64,000 bases of DNA from JBOZRQ01 sp050789255. Lineage in GTDB: Bacteria; Bacillota; Sulfobacillia; Symbiobacteriales; Symbiobacteriaceae. The first letter of the stretch is position 1. Every line of letters begins with the position of its first letter. Shown here in pieces: positions 48,423-57,165 of the stretch. Where the stretch lies: contig JBOZRQ010000014.1 in NCBI GenBank assembly GCA_050789255.1, forward strand, positions 1 through 64,000. The letters are read 5' to 3'. The position numbers were made by a program, and so were the translations under genes. The notes beneath the pieces are model-generated. The model worked only from the letters and a program-made list of their open reading frames with translations. It was not told the DNA's origin and ran no database searches.

Positions 48423-49196
48423 GTGACGCAAACCCCGGCGATTCTGCTGGACGATCTACGTAAAGACTACGGCCAGTTCAAGGCGGTACAGGGCCTCAAT
48501 ATCTCCGTAAAGCCCGGCGAAATCTTCGCCTTCCTCGGTGCCAACGGCGCCGGTAAGACCACCACCATGAAGATGATGGTCGGCCTGCTGCCGCCCACCG
48601 GCGGCCGGGTCGCCATCGCCGGCCACGACGTGTGGAAGACCCCCCGTGCGGCCAAGCGCTCCATCGGGTACGTGCCCGACACCCCGATTCTGCACGAGCT
48701 GCTCACAGCCCAGGAGTTCCTGTGGTTTATGGCCGACCTGTACGGCATGGGGCGCGAGCAGGGCAAGGCCCGGGCCAAGGAGCTGCTGGACTTTCTGGGG
48801 CTGGGCGCCTCCGCCGACAAGCTGATCCGGGACTTCTCCCTCGGCATGAAGCGCAAAATGGCGATCGCAACCGCCTTGCTACACCGGCCGCCGGTGCTGC
48901 TGCTCGACGAGGTGACCAACGGGCTGGACGCCCGGGCCGCCCGTGAGATCAAGGACTTGATCGCCCTCTGGGCCAAGGAGGGCGCCGCCGTCTTCCTGAC
49001 GACGCACATCCTCTCGATCGCGGAGGAGCTCTCCCACCGAATCGGCCTGATTCACAAGGGCCGTTTGATCTGCGTCGGCACCAAGCAGGAGCTCGCCGAA
49101 CTGGCGGGCAAGCCGGAGGCCAACCTGGAGGAGATCTTCCTGACCCTGACCGGCGATGAGTTCCCCCGTGACGAGGAGGAGAGCGCCCGTGGGTGA
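48423..49196 (+). CDS. ABC transporter ATP-binding protein
   Basis: 257 residues. GTG start at 48423 with AGGAGTG. Walker A is GANGAGKTTT, the signature is FSLGMKRKMAIATALL (an LSxGxK variant of the exporter type), and Walker B is LLLDEVTNGLD. The H-loop is TTHILS. This drives an exporter-like transporter with the following membrane protein. The neighbouring open frame overlaps by eight bases. Divergent from dacF. Confidence 0.93.
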   Translation: MTQTPAILLDDLRKDYGQFKAVQGLNISVKPGEIFAFLGANGAGKTTTMKMMVGLLPPTGGRVAIAGHDVWKTPRAAKRSIGYVPDTPILHELLTAQEFLWFMADLYGMGREQGKARAKELLDFLGLGASADKLIRDFSLGMKRKMAIATALLHRPPVLLLDEVTNGLDARAAREIKDLIALWAKEGAAVFLTTHILSIAEELSHRIGLIHKGRLICVGTKQELAELAGKPEANLEEIFLTLTGDEFPRDEEESARG

Positions 49197-50754
49197 AATC
49201 TGGCGGCTCTCCTGGTCGATCGCCGTCTCGGGCTGGCGCTCCACCTACAACCGCTCCTTCCGCTTCTCCCGGATGAAGACCGCTGTGGTTGCCCTGGTGC
49301 TCCAGGCGCTCTTCTTCCTCTTCCTGGCCCGGCGGACGCCCATGCTCCCCGCCGGCGCCGAGGGCGGCGGCATGGCGGGACTGCTGGCCCTTATGGCGGT
49401 GCAGATGGGCTGGTTCGGCCTGATGTACGGCTTCTCACGGGGCCAGGCCCAGCTCTACCAGGGCATCCTGGTCCCGCTCTTCCAAATGACCCCGGCACGC
49501 CCCATCGCCTTCCTGCTGGGCCGGGTGATCGAGGCGGTGCCGCAGCGGGCCTGGTCGACGGCTCTTTGGGCCTGGGTCTACTCGGGAGCCGCCCCGGGCG
49601 CCAGCCGCATCAGCACAGCCTTGATGCTGGCGGCGTACGGCCTGGCCATCGGCATGATCGCGCACCTCTCCGGCCTACTGCTGTTGGCGTTCTGGAGCCG
49701 GGTCTCGCCCAAGACCATGCGCAATGGCAACGTGCTCTTTGGGGTGCTGACCCTGGCCCTGGGCACCTGGGCGGTGATCTTCCTCTCGGAGGGCGGCACC
49801 GTCACCGAACTGGCCGTACTGATGCGGCAGTACCGTCCGATCGTCTCCGGGGCCGTGGTGCTCCTGGGCGGCATTCCCGGACTGCTGCTGATGATCGCCC
49901 TGCTAGTGCGCCCCGTGGCGGTGGAGGATCTCTACCGGCAGGGCGTCTACAGCGTGATCGAACTGGGCGAGCAGGACGTCAGCCGGAACCTGCGCTCGGT
50001 CTGGCTTCCCATCCCGGATGGTGTGCTGCGGGCCGTGCTCTCCCGTGAGTGGCTGCAACTGGCCCGCGCGAAGATGACCCGCATCCAGCTGATGATCTGG
50101 CTGGCGGGCACGGTGGGCGTCTACTTCGCCGGCCGGGCGATCGGGACCGGGTCAATCGAGCGAACGGTCCAGTTCGTCGGCGCCCTCTCCCTTTTTGCCT
50201 GGTTCATGGCCTACGGCCACTGGGTGGTCCGGGTCTTCGAGCAAGAGAAGGTGACCATCGCTCTCTACCGGCTCACGGCTGTCCCCACCGCCCGACTGAT
50301 GCTGGCCAAGTTCATCTCCCTCTTCGTGCCCTCGGTCGCCCTGGTGGTGCTCAGCACGGCCGTAGGCTGCTTCGGCGCCGGCTGCACCGTTGGGCAGTGG
50401 CTATATGTAGCCGGCTGGACCGCTCTGGCCCTCGCTGCCGGGATCATCGGCGGCTTCGGCATGGCGGCGGCCACGGCCGACGAGGAGCCCGAGGACCCCG
50501 AGGTGACCGCCGGCCCCCGCCGGGAGATGGCGCCCTCCGCCACCGGCCAGAGCAACGCCTGGTGGTCCATCGCTCGCACCCTGGCCCTGGTGCTCACCAC
50601 GGCGATCCCCATCTGGGCCGCCGCCGGCCAGCCGGGCCTAGAAGCCTTCAAGCTCCCCTTCGCCTTACTCTTCTCAGTCAGCCTCCTGCTGCCGATGGGT
50701 ATGCTGGCAATCGGGTCCTGGATCATGATCCGCATGTGGGAGTCCCACGGATAA
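49189..50754 (+). CDS. ABC transporter permease
   Basis: 521 residues from the GTG at 49189 (GAGGAGGAG upstream), overlapping the ATPase stop. About 10 to 12 hydrophobic segments. No signature motif. The layout resembles efflux-type permeases (ABC-2-like). The substrate is unknown. Both genes end at the terminator at 50762-50800 and are inserted between dacF and deoB, an interruption of the Bacillus-like order. Confidence 0.85.
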   Translation: MGEIWRLSWSIAVSGWRSTYNRSFRFSRMKTAVVALVLQALFFLFLARRTPMLPAGAEGGGMAGLLALMAVQMGWFGLMYGFSRGQAQLYQGILVPLFQMTPARPIAFLLGRVIEAVPQRAWSTALWAWVYSGAAPGASRISTALMLAAYGLAIGMIAHLSGLLLLAFWSRVSPKTMRNGNVLFGVLTLALGTWAVIFLSEGGTVTELAVLMRQYRPIVSGAVVLLGGIPGLLLMIALLVRPVAVEDLYRQGVYSVIELGEQDVSRNLRSVWLPIPDGVLRAVLSREWLQLARAKMTRIQLMIWLAGTVGVYFAGRAIGTGSIERTVQFVGALSLFAWFMAYGHWVVRVFEQEKVTIALYRLTAVPTARLMLAKFISLFVPSVALVVLSTAVGCFGAGCTVGQWLYVAGWTALALAAGIIGGFGMAAATADEEPEDPEVTAGPRREMAPSATGQSNAWWSIARTLALVLTTAIPIWAAAGQPGLEAFKLPFALLFSVSLLLPMGMLAIGSWIMIRMWESHG

Positions 50755-50761
50755 AACGAAA

Positions 50762-50803
50762 CCGGAGCCTCATCCCGTTGGGGGTGGGGCTCCGGGCATT
50801 TTT
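50762..50803 (+). terminator. Intrinsic terminator after the ABC exporter operon
   Basis: CCGGAGCC (50762-50769) pairs with GGCTCCGG (50788-50795), followed by GCATTTTTA. Confidence 0.85.
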
Positions 50804-50964
50804 ATGGCCGCGGATGCGCGGAGTGGGCAGATTTTTGATCACAATCGCGGATAACCAGGGAAGATGGTCCAGGAAAATATGTGAATATATTTTAATACCT
50901 GGTAGGCCAGCCTGGTCATCAGCGATTGATCCCAAATCTGCGTCCTCCGCGCATCCGCGGCCAT
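50804..50964. repeat. Palindromic dispersed repeat, copy B (MITE-like)
   Basis: Ends form a perfect 20-bp inverted repeat: ATGGCCGCGGATGCGCGGAG (50804-50823) and CTCCGCGCATCCGCGGCCAT (50945-50964). The segment GCAGATTTTTGATCACAATC near the left end matches the reversed right end of copy A (42459-42621). The centre is AT-rich. No ORF. It lies between the convergent ABC permease and deoB genes. Confidence 0.88.
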
Positions 50965-50977
50965 TTCATGTCCCTCT

Positions 50978-52159
50978 TTAGGCCCGAATCTCAGTGGCAA
51001 AACTGGTCCCGGCGCCGGAATAGCGAGTGCCCAGCAGGTCGGCGACGGTCGCGCCGAGGTCGGCGAGGGTCGAGCGGGTCCCCACATCAACACCGGCCTT
51101 GATGGGCTGGCCGTAGAGGAGCACGGGTACGTACTCCCGGGTGTGGTCGGTGCCGTGGTGGGTCGGGTCGTTGCCGTGGTCGGCGGTCACGATCAGCACG
51201 TCGCGGGGGGTGAGCTTCTCGATCAGCCCGGGCAGGGCCTCGTCGAACTCCCGCAGGGCCTTGGCGTAGCCCTCCACGTCGCGGCGGTGGCCGTAGAGCA
51301 TGTCGAAGTCGACCAGGTTGGCGAAGATCAGGCCCTTATCCTTCCGGTCCATGCACTCGTGGATCATGCGGATGCCGTCGGCGTTGTCCTTGGTATGTTC
51401 GCCCCAGGTGATCCCCTGGCCGCTGAAGATGTCGCCGATCTTGCCGACGGCCAGCACCGAGAGCCCGGCGTCCTGGATGTCGTTGAGCAGCATGTGCGGG
51501 GGCGTGATGGCGTAGTCGTGCCGATTCGCCGTGCGCTTGAAGTTTGAGGCGTTGGTGCCCACGAAGGGGCGGGCGATGACGCGCCCCACCCGGTGCGGGG
51601 GCTGCAGGAGCTCCCGGGCGACCTCGCATACCTGGTAGAGGCGCTCCAGGCCGAAGCGCTCCTCGTGCGCCGCCACCTGGAAGACCGAGTCAGCGCTGGT
51701 GTAGACGATGGGCAGGCCCGTCCGCAGGTGTTCCTCGCCCAGTTCGACGATGATCTCCGTGCCGGAGGCGACGGTGTTGCCCAGCACGCCCTCCACCCCC
51801 GCCCGGCGGCAGAACTCGTCCAGCAGGTCCTGCGGGAAGCCCTCCGGGTAGGTCCGGAAGGGGGCGTCCGGCCGGATGCCGACGATCTCCCAGTGCCCGG
51901 TCATGGTGTCCTTGCCGTGCGAGGCGATGGCCATGCGCCCGTACGCCGCCTCGGGTTGCGGGGCAGGCGGGGTGCCGACTACCTCCAGGAGGTTGCCCAG
52001 GCCCAGCCGGCCCAGGTGGGGCAGGCTGAGGCCGCCTAGCCTCCGGGCCATGTTTCCCACGGTGTTGGACCCGGCGTCTCCCCACGCAGCAGCGTCGGGC
52101 AGGGCGCCGATGCCCACGCTGTCGATGACGATTAGCACGACACGCTCGATGTCGCTCAT
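50978..52159 (-). CDS. deoB: Phosphopentomutase
   Basis: 393 residues, the usual size. VVLIVIDSVGIGALPDA holds the first metal ligand. NTVGNMA follows with the phosphorylated Thr. FANLVDFDMLYGHRRD, TADHGNDPTHHGTDHTREYVPVLLYG and TRSTLADLGATVADLLG complete the alkaline-phosphatase-like active site. It interconverts ribose/deoxyribose 1- and 5-phosphates. It follows xerD on the same strand after the terminator at 52212-52233; drm sits similarly after xerD in Bacillus. Confidence 0.98.
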   Translation of the reverse strand: MSDIERVVLIVIDSVGIGALPDAAAWGDAGSNTVGNMARRLGGLSLPHLGRLGLGNLLEVVGTPPAPQPEAAYGRMAIASHGKDTMTGHWEIVGIRPDAPFRTYPEGFPQDLLDEFCRRAGVEGVLGNTVASGTEIIVELGEEHLRTGLPIVYTSADSVFQVAAHEERFGLERLYQVCEVARELLQPPHRVGRVIARPFVGTNASNFKRTANRHDYAITPPHMLLNDIQDAGLSVLAVGKIGDIFSGQGITWGEHTKDNADGIRMIHECMDRKDKGLIFANLVDFDMLYGHRRDVEGYAKALREFDEALPGLIEKLTPRDVLIVTADHGNDPTHHGTDHTREYVPVLLYGQPIKAGVDVGTRSTLADLGATVADLLGTRYSGAGTSFATEIRA

Positions 52160-52205
52160 GTGCAAAACCCCTTTCTACGGCACCTACTATACCACAATAC
52201 GGCGC

Positions 52206-52233
52206 GAAAAAGGCGACCACTGCCATGGTCGCC
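52206..52233 (-). terminator. Intrinsic terminator after xerD
   Basis: GGCGACC (52212-52218) pairs with GGTCGCC (52227-52233), followed by TTTTTCGC on the minus strand. Confidence 0.88.
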
Positions 52234-52243
52234 CAGTCGTTCC

Positions 52244-53131
52244 TTACGCACGGGGATGGGCCCGGGCATATACCTCTTTGAGCCGGCCCTTGGTGACGTG
52301 GGTGTAGATCTGGGTGGTGGAGATGTCGGCATGGCCGAGCATCTCCTGTACGGAGCGGAGGTCGGCCCCGTTCTCCAGCAGGTGGGTGGCGAAGGAGTGG
52401 CGCAGGGTGTGCGGGGTGATCTCCTTGTCAATTTTCGCGTCGTCGGCGTACTTCTTTACGATCTTCCAGAAGCCCTGGCGCGTCAATCGGTGCCCGTGAT
52501 GGTTAACGAACAGCGCCTGCTCGCCACGGTCCTTCACCAGGCGGCCCCGCCCGCTGAGCAGATAGTCGCGGCACGAGGTGATGGCCAGCGATCCCAGCGG
52601 CACGATTCGCTCCTTGGAACCCTTGCCCGCGCACCGTATGTACCCGGCCTCCAGATTGACGTCGCCGACGTCCAGGGAGACCAGTTCTGAGACCCGCAGC
52701 CCCGTGGCGTAGAGCAGCTCGAGCATGGCCCGGTCCCGAGTGCCGGCGGGCTCGGTTGGACTGGGCTGGGCCAGCAGCCGCTCGACCTCCACAACCGTGA
52801 GCACCCGTGGGAGACGCTTCTCCAGCTTGGGGGACTCCAGGTTGGCGGTGGGGTCGTTCTTGATCATTTTCTCGCGGACGAGAAACTGGTAGAAAGCCTT
52901 CAGTGCCGCCAGCCGGCGGGCGATGGTGGCAGTTGCCTTCCCCTGGGTTTGTAAGTGCATAAGGTAGTTAATGATCGTAGAGCGGGAGACGGAATCCAGG
53001 TCGGACTCGTCATCTCTCTCCAGATACTGCGAGTACTGCCGCAGGTCCCGGCCATAGGACTCCAGCGTATTCATGGCTAAGCCTCGTTCAACGCTGAGGT
53101 AGTTGATGAACTCGTGTATCAGCTTCTTCAT
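52244..53131 (-). CDS. xerD: Site-specific tyrosine recombinase XerD
   Basis: 295 residues from the ATG at 53131 (GAAGGGG upstream). An N-terminal SAM-like core-binding domain (FINYLSVERGLAMNTLESYGRDLRQYSQYL) precedes the catalytic domain. It has TGLRVSELVSLDVGDV (first Arg), GKGSKERIVPLG, HTLRHSFATHLLENGADLRSVQEMLGH (His-x2-Arg and His) and TQIYTHV (catalytic Tyr). It resolves chromosome dimers at dif with XerC-like partners. An upstream TTGACA promoter with overlapping dyad is present. Confidence 0.97.
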   Translation of the reverse strand: MKKLIHEFINYLSVERGLAMNTLESYGRDLRQYSQYLERDDESDLDSVSRSTIINYLMHLQTQGKATATIARRLAALKAFYQFLVREKMIKNDPTANLESPKLEKRLPRVLTVVEVERLLAQPSPTEPAGTRDRAMLELLYATGLRVSELVSLDVGDVNLEAGYIRCAGKGSKERIVPLGSLAITSCRDYLLSGRGRLVKDRGEQALFVNHHGHRLTRQGFWKIVKKYADDAKIDKEITPHTLRHSFATHLLENGADLRSVQEMLGHADISTTQIYTHVTKGRLKEVYARAHPRA

Positions 53132-53161
53132 CCCGCATCCCCTTCGCGCCTTTTGTGGTAA

Positions 53162-53216
53162 TAATTCTCTCGCATAAGCGAGCGAATTATGCACCGGGCT
53201 TGGCCATTCTTGTCAA
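53162..53216 (-). promoter_or_regulatory. xerD promoter with overlapping dyad
   Basis: TTGACA (53216-53211) and CATAAT (53191-53186) with a long 19-base spacer on the minus strand. TAATTC-T-CTCGC and GCGAG-C-GAATTA (53162-53189) form an 11-bp stem with one mismatch. It overlaps the -10 and could be an operator or leader hairpin. Confidence 0.5.
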
Positions 53217-53325
53217 TTCTACATAACGCGGAGGTTTCCTCCCCCGGTCCCGCCTGCCGAGGCCTAGCCCTTGGGCCTCACCCAACCTTATGACGACCTG
53301 GTGCCGGTTATGCCGGGAATAGGAA

Positions 53326-53353
53326 ACCGGGCCCCCCAAGCGGGGAGCCCGGT
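53326..53353 (-). terminator. Intrinsic terminator after ald
   Basis: ACCGGGC (53326-53332) pairs with GCCCGGT (53347-53353), inner CCCC/GGGG, then TTTCC on the minus strand. Confidence 0.8.
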
Positions 53354-53365
53354 CCGTATCTTACA

Positions 53366-54487
53366 TTAGCCCTTCAGGACGGAGTCAACCGGCACGTAGG
53401 GCAGCCCGTGGGCGTCAGCGACGGCAGCGTAGGTCACATGGCCGCCGATGACGTTGGCGCCCTTGGCGAGGGCGGCGTTCTCGGTGAGCGCCTGGCGCCA
53501 GCCCTTGTTGGCCAGCTGCAGGGCGTACGGCAGGGTGACGTTGGTCAGGCCGTAGGTCGAGGTGCGGGGCACGGCGCCGGGCATGTTGGCCACGGAGTAG
53601 TGCACCACGCCGAACTTTTCATAGACGGGATCCTTATGGGTGGTGACCCGGTCGATGGTCTCAATCGAGCCGCCCTGGTCGATCGCCACGTCGACGATGA
53701 CCGAGCCGGGCTTCATGTTCTTGACCATCTCGGTGGTGACCAGCTTGGGCGCCCGGGCGCCCGGAATCAGCACGGCGCCGATGACCAGGTCGGCCTTGGC
53801 AACGGCCGCAGCGATGACATAGTCGTTGGAGACGCGGGTCTGCAGGCGCCCCTGGAAGATGTCGTCCAGGTAGCGCAGGCGCTCCGCCGAGATGTCCAGG
53901 ATGGTAACGTGGGCGCCGAGGCCTACCGCCATCTTGGCCGCGTTGGTGCCCACGACGCCGCCGCCGAGGATCACCACGTCGCCGGGGGCCACGCCGGGCA
54001 CGCCGCCCAGCAGGACGCCACGGCCGCCCTGGGCCTTCTCCAGGAAGTGGGCGCCGATCTGGACCGACATGCGGCCGGCCACCTCGGACATGGGGGTCAG
54101 CAGGGGCAGCGAGCGGTCGGCCAGCTGCACGGTCTCGTAGGCGATCGCGACGACCTTCTTCTCCACCAGCTTGCGGGTGAGCGCAGGCTCGGGAGCCAGG
54201 TGCAGGTAGGTGAACAGGATCTGGCCCTCGCGGAAAAGCTCATACTCCGGCTCGAGGGGCTCCTTGACCTTCATGATCATGTCGCACTTGGCCCAGATCT
54301 CCTTGTTGTCAGCAAGGATCGTGGCGCCGGCGCCAACGTAGTCCGCATCTTCGAAACCGCTGCCGCGACCGGCATCCTTCTCGATGAACACCTGATGACC
54401 GGCCTTGACCATGGCAGCCACGCCTGCAGGGGTCATAGCAACGCGATTCTCATAGGCCTTGATCTCTTTCAGAACGCCGACAAGCAC
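53366..54487 (-). CDS. ald: Alanine dehydrogenase
   Basis: 373 residues from the GTG at 54487 (AAGGAGAGA upstream), the family length. VGVLKEIKAYENRVAMTPAGV and VKEPLEPEYELFREGQILFTYLHLA carry substrate-binding Arg and Lys. VVILGGGVVGTNAAKMAVGLGAHVTILD is the NAD-binding Rossmann motif. It oxidises L-alanine to pyruvate and ammonia and may serve spore development or germination. It lies between xerD and spoIIM and is not at this place in Bacillus. Confidence 0.98.
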   Translation of the reverse strand: MLVGVLKEIKAYENRVAMTPAGVAAMVKAGHQVFIEKDAGRGSGFEDADYVGAGATILADNKEIWAKCDMIMKVKEPLEPEYELFREGQILFTYLHLAPEPALTRKLVEKKVVAIAYETVQLADRSLPLLTPMSEVAGRMSVQIGAHFLEKAQGGRGVLLGGVPGVAPGDVVILGGGVVGTNAAKMAVGLGAHVTILDISAERLRYLDDIFQGRLQTRVSNDYVIAAAVAKADLVIGAVLIPGARAPKLVTTEMVKNMKPGSVIVDVAIDQGGSIETIDRVTTHKDPVYEKFGVVHYSVANMPGAVPRTSTYGLTNVTLPYALQLANKGWRQALTENAALAKGANVIGGHVTYAAVADAHGLPYVPVDSVLKG

Positions 54488-54508
54488 TCGTGCTCTCTCC
54501 TTCCCGAT

Positions 54509-54542
54509 CGCTCCCTGCTGCCCAAGCAACCGCTTGGCAGGG
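54509..54542 (-). promoter_or_regulatory. Leader hairpin of ald
   Basis: CTGCC-C-AAGC pairs with GCTTGGCAG around AACC (54518-54540, one bulge), between promoter and ribosome site. It may influence ald expression; no T-run follows. Confidence 0.4.
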
Positions 54543-54593
54543 ACGGCTCGGACAATGGTATAGACAAGCTCGGCAACTGGTACACCAAGAGGG

Positions 54594-54622
54594 ATTATGG
54601 CAGATTCGGGCAGCCCTGGCAA
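54594..54622 (-). promoter_or_regulatory. Sigma-A promoter of ald
   Basis: TTGCCA (54622-54617) and CATAAT (54599-54594) with a 17-base spacer on the minus strand. Expected start near 54587 gives a leader of about 100 nt. Confidence 0.75.
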
Positions 54623-54657
54623 GACCCCTTAATACGTGGTTAGAACTAATGCAAGCA

Positions 54658-54690
54658 GCGGAGCCTGCATCTCGGCAGGCTCCGCCCTTT
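54658..54690. terminator. Terminator-like hairpin after spoIIM
   Basis: GCGGAGCCTGC (54658-54668) pairs perfectly with GCAGGCTCCGC (54675-54685). The T-tail is weak on both strands, so efficiency is uncertain. Confidence 0.6.
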
Positions 54691-54707
54691 GTACTGGGGA
54701 GTGAACC

Positions 54708-55358
54708 CTAGTTTCGCTGGAGCAGCCCGAGCGCCACCTTCACAAGGCCGGGGGTCAGGTAGGCCTCCACCCCGCTCGCCACGGCCAGCATCGCTCCGGC
54801 GCCCAGCAGGATCGCCGTGTAGGCGGCCAGAGCCGGGTAGAAGTTCTGCAGCCGGCGCCGCTCCCGCCATGCCCGAAAGACCTGCCGGGCGAATCCGGTC
54901 GCAGCCATGCCGGCCAGCAGGAGCGCCGGCACCTCCAGCAGGCTCTGCGGAAAGTGGCTCGCCGCAGCGATGACCACGCCGCGGGCGCCCATCTGGGCGG
55001 CCAGAAACGACACCACAAAGCCGGTGACAAACCCGCGCAGAAAGAGGATCAGCCCGACCCCCAGAACCCCCACCACCGAGATCCCCAGCACCCAGATCAG
55101 CGCCAGGCTCTTGGCGTGGCCCAGGAGCGCCCGCCGGAGCATCAGCCCCTCGGTGCCCTTAGGTGGGCTGGTAAGCATGGGCGCATGGATATCCAAGTAG
55201 TGGACCATCTCGGCCATGTCGCTGGTCGCCAGGCTGCGCACGGCCAGGGCGCCGAAGATCACCCCGACCAAAAAGACCGCCCCCAACAGCACCGCAGGCC
55301 CGCGATGCCTGTCCAGGAACTCTTCTAGATTGCGTCTCCAGCGGATGTACAACGACAT
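54708..55358 (-). CDS. spoIIM: Stage II sporulation protein M
   Basis: 216 residues with about five membrane spans. It has the SpoIIM pattern: an N-terminal span after a basic start, PKGTEGLMLRRALLGHAKSLALIWVLGISVVGVLGVGLILFLRGFVTGFVVSFL, and GVVIAAASHFPQSLLEVPALLLAG. In the DMP complex with SpoIID and SpoIIP it drives peptidoglycan remodelling during engulfment. It is the last gene after endonuclease Q. Confidence 0.96.
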   Translation of the reverse strand: MSLYIRWRRNLEEFLDRHRGPAVLLGAVFLVGVIFGALAVRSLATSDMAEMVHYLDIHAPMLTSPPKGTEGLMLRRALLGHAKSLALIWVLGISVVGVLGVGLILFLRGFVTGFVVSFLAAQMGARGVVIAAASHFPQSLLEVPALLLAGMAATGFARQVFRAWRERRRLQNFYPALAAYTAILLGAGAMLAVASGVEAYLTPGLVKVALGLLQRN

Positions 55359-55430
55359 AGGCCCCGGCCGCCTCCCCTGTGTGCTCTCAAAGCTGTACAG
55401 AAGAGGTATGCGGTCCGGGGCCTCGTTATG

Positions 55431-56636
55431 TCATTCGGCCAGGATTCTACCGTAGATGCCGCCGCCGCCGGACTCGAAGGCCAGCGTCCCCTCCCTTGCG
55501 CCGACGATCAGCTGAGCGAGTTTCGCCCCGACCACCTCGGCCAACTCTTGCGGGGTGCTTTCGTGGAGCACGGCCATCTCGGTGCCGAAGGCGGCGAGCA
55601 GCCGGTCCATAGCTCGCTTGCCCAGGCCGGGCACGAACTGCAGGGGCACCTGGTGGACGTACGGCGGGCGTTCCCTGGGCGCCCTCGGCAGCCCAGCCTG
55701 GAGCTGCTGGTAGTACCGGATCCGGTCGAGCACGCCCAGCACCAGCCGGTGGTCCGGGTTGACCGGGCAGCCGAGCTCAGGCGGGTCCCCGTCCACCCGG
55801 GCGTCACAGTCGAGGCAGTAGGTCCGGTGGTACTTCCCGAGGCGCGGCTCCAGACCATAGTTAGCCGTCATACGGCGCCCGTCCTGCTCCTTCAGGGCCA
55901 TCACCAGCTCCTCGAAGGAGGGCTCGGCCAGACGCAGCCGGTTGTACTCCCGCCCGATCTTCCCCAGCGAGTGGGCGTCCGAGTTGGTGACATAGGTAAA
56001 GTGCGAGAGCTCCGGGAGCTCGTCGGCCAACTCGGTGTCCGACGAGAGCCCCAGCTCCACCGCAGGGACGTGCTCCCACAGCTCCACCGGGATCAGCTCG
56101 GCGATGCTCGGGGCTGCCCCGAGCGCCCCCTTGAACGGCGTGAAGATGTGCGCCGGGATGACGATGCCCCCCAGCCCGCCCACGAACCGAACGACATCGG
56201 CCGCCGTGGTCCCGTGATGGCGCTGGGACGACAGGCGCGGGTTCTTCACCCGGCTCTTCTGCCAGGCGGAGAACTCCCTGAGCTCGCGGTAGCCGCGTAA
56301 GAAACAGGTCAGGTGTACAGCCTTCCCGTTCGCCTCGTGGGCCACCTCGACCTCGGCGCCGGGAATCAGCGTGACAGTCTCCTCGTAGCGCAGGCCGCCG
56401 CCCGGCAGTTCGGACACCACCCCTTGCTCCAGCAGGGCCTCCAGGTCGCTGAGCGCGCCAGTGGTGGCGGCGTCGATCACCCCGACCATCCCGATCCCCT
56501 TGCGCTCCCGGCACTCCCGCAGGATGCCCGCCAGGGTCAGGTCCCGGGCCGCCGAGATCTTCACCCCGCCACCCGGCTCCCCTGCCCACCCCAGGTGGAT
56601 GTGCAGGTCCAGGTAGACCTCAGCGAACTCCGGCAT
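55431..56636 (-). CDS. Endonuclease Q-like PHP nuclease (YqxK type)
   Basis: 401 residues. VYLDLHIHLG (His12, His14) and GGIVIPAHIFTPFKGALG, then FTYVTNSDAHSLGKIGREY, form a PHP metal site. The lone CLDCDARV and GCPVNPDH near residue 280 look like a Cys4 zinc element, as in endonuclease Q. The C-terminus holds an HhH-like region (FVPGLGKRAMDRLLAAFGTEMAVLHE). Endonuclease Q cleaves next to deaminated bases. The ATG at 56636 overlaps nudF by 17 bp and has a weak ribosome site. Confidence 0.88.
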   Translation of the reverse strand: MPEFAEVYLDLHIHLGWAGEPGGGVKISAARDLTLAGILRECRERKGIGMVGVIDAATTGALSDLEALLEQGVVSELPGGGLRYEETVTLIPGAEVEVAHEANGKAVHLTCFLRGYRELREFSAWQKSRVKNPRLSSQRHHGTTAADVVRFVGGLGGIVIPAHIFTPFKGALGAAPSIAELIPVELWEHVPAVELGLSSDTELADELPELSHFTYVTNSDAHSLGKIGREYNRLRLAEPSFEELVMALKEQDGRRMTANYGLEPRLGKYHRTYCLDCDARVDGDPPELGCPVNPDHRLVLGVLDRIRYYQQLQAGLPRAPRERPPYVHQVPLQFVPGLGKRAMDRLLAAFGTEMAVLHESTPQELAEVVGAKLAQLIVGAREGTLAFESGGGGIYGRILAE

Positions 56637-57144
56637 GGTTGGCGTAAAGGAGCAGGCCGGCCAGGGTCTTGGCGTCCTGAATCTGGCCTTCCCGGGCCAT
56701 CCGCAGGGCATCGGCCAGGGAGTAGCGCTCCAGCTCGATCTCTTCGTCCTCGTCGCCGGGCAGGCGGGAGGGCGTCAGCCCTTCGGCCAGGTAGCAGTGC
56801 AGCAGCTCCGAGCAGAAGCCCGGCGCACTGAAGAACTGCCCCAGCTTGGTGATGCGGGCGGCCTTGAAGCCTGCCTCCTCCTGCAGCTCCCGGCCGGCGG
56901 TCTCGGCCGGGTCCTCGCCGGGCTCCAGCGTCCCGGCCACCAGTTCCAGCAGCGATTGTCCTGCAGCGTAGCGATACTGCCGCACGAACAGCAGGTCGCC
57001 GTTCTCCACGGCCACCACGACCACGGCGCCGCCATGGACCACCACGTCGCGCTGAATCTCCTTGCCGCCCTCCAGGCGCAACGTGTCCTTGCGCAGGGTG
57101 AAGACGTGGCCGCGGTACACCTCTTCTGATCGAACGCGCTCCAT
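56620..57144 (-). CDS. nudF: ADP-ribose pyrophosphatase (Nudix)
   Basis: 174 residues. The Nudix box GTLEPGEDPAETAGRELQEEAGF runs from 71 to 93. An N-terminal beta region (SEEVYRGHVFTLRKDTLRLEGGKEIQRDVVVHGGAVVVVA) and GQFFSAPGFCSELLHCYLAEGL match the NudF type. It clears ADP-ribose. ATG at 57144 follows AGGGAGG. It starts the nudF-endoQ-spoIIM unit, and lies 21 bp after buk, so may be on the buk transcript. Confidence 0.96.
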   Translation of the reverse strand: MERVRSEEVYRGHVFTLRKDTLRLEGGKEIQRDVVVHGGAVVVVAVENGDLLFVRQYRYAAGQSLLELVAGTLEPGEDPAETAGRELQEEAGFKAARITKLGQFFSAPGFCSELLHCYLAEGLTPSRLPGDEDEEIELERYSLADALRMAREGQIQDAKTLAGLLLYANHAGVR

Positions 57145-57165
57145 GAGAAGGGACCTCCCTGGTGC

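Noticed and set aside
49156..49188. Upstream start for the ABC permease
   Set aside because: The GTG at 49189 has a strong ribosome site and typical overlap with the ATPase; the earlier start lies deep in the preceding gene.
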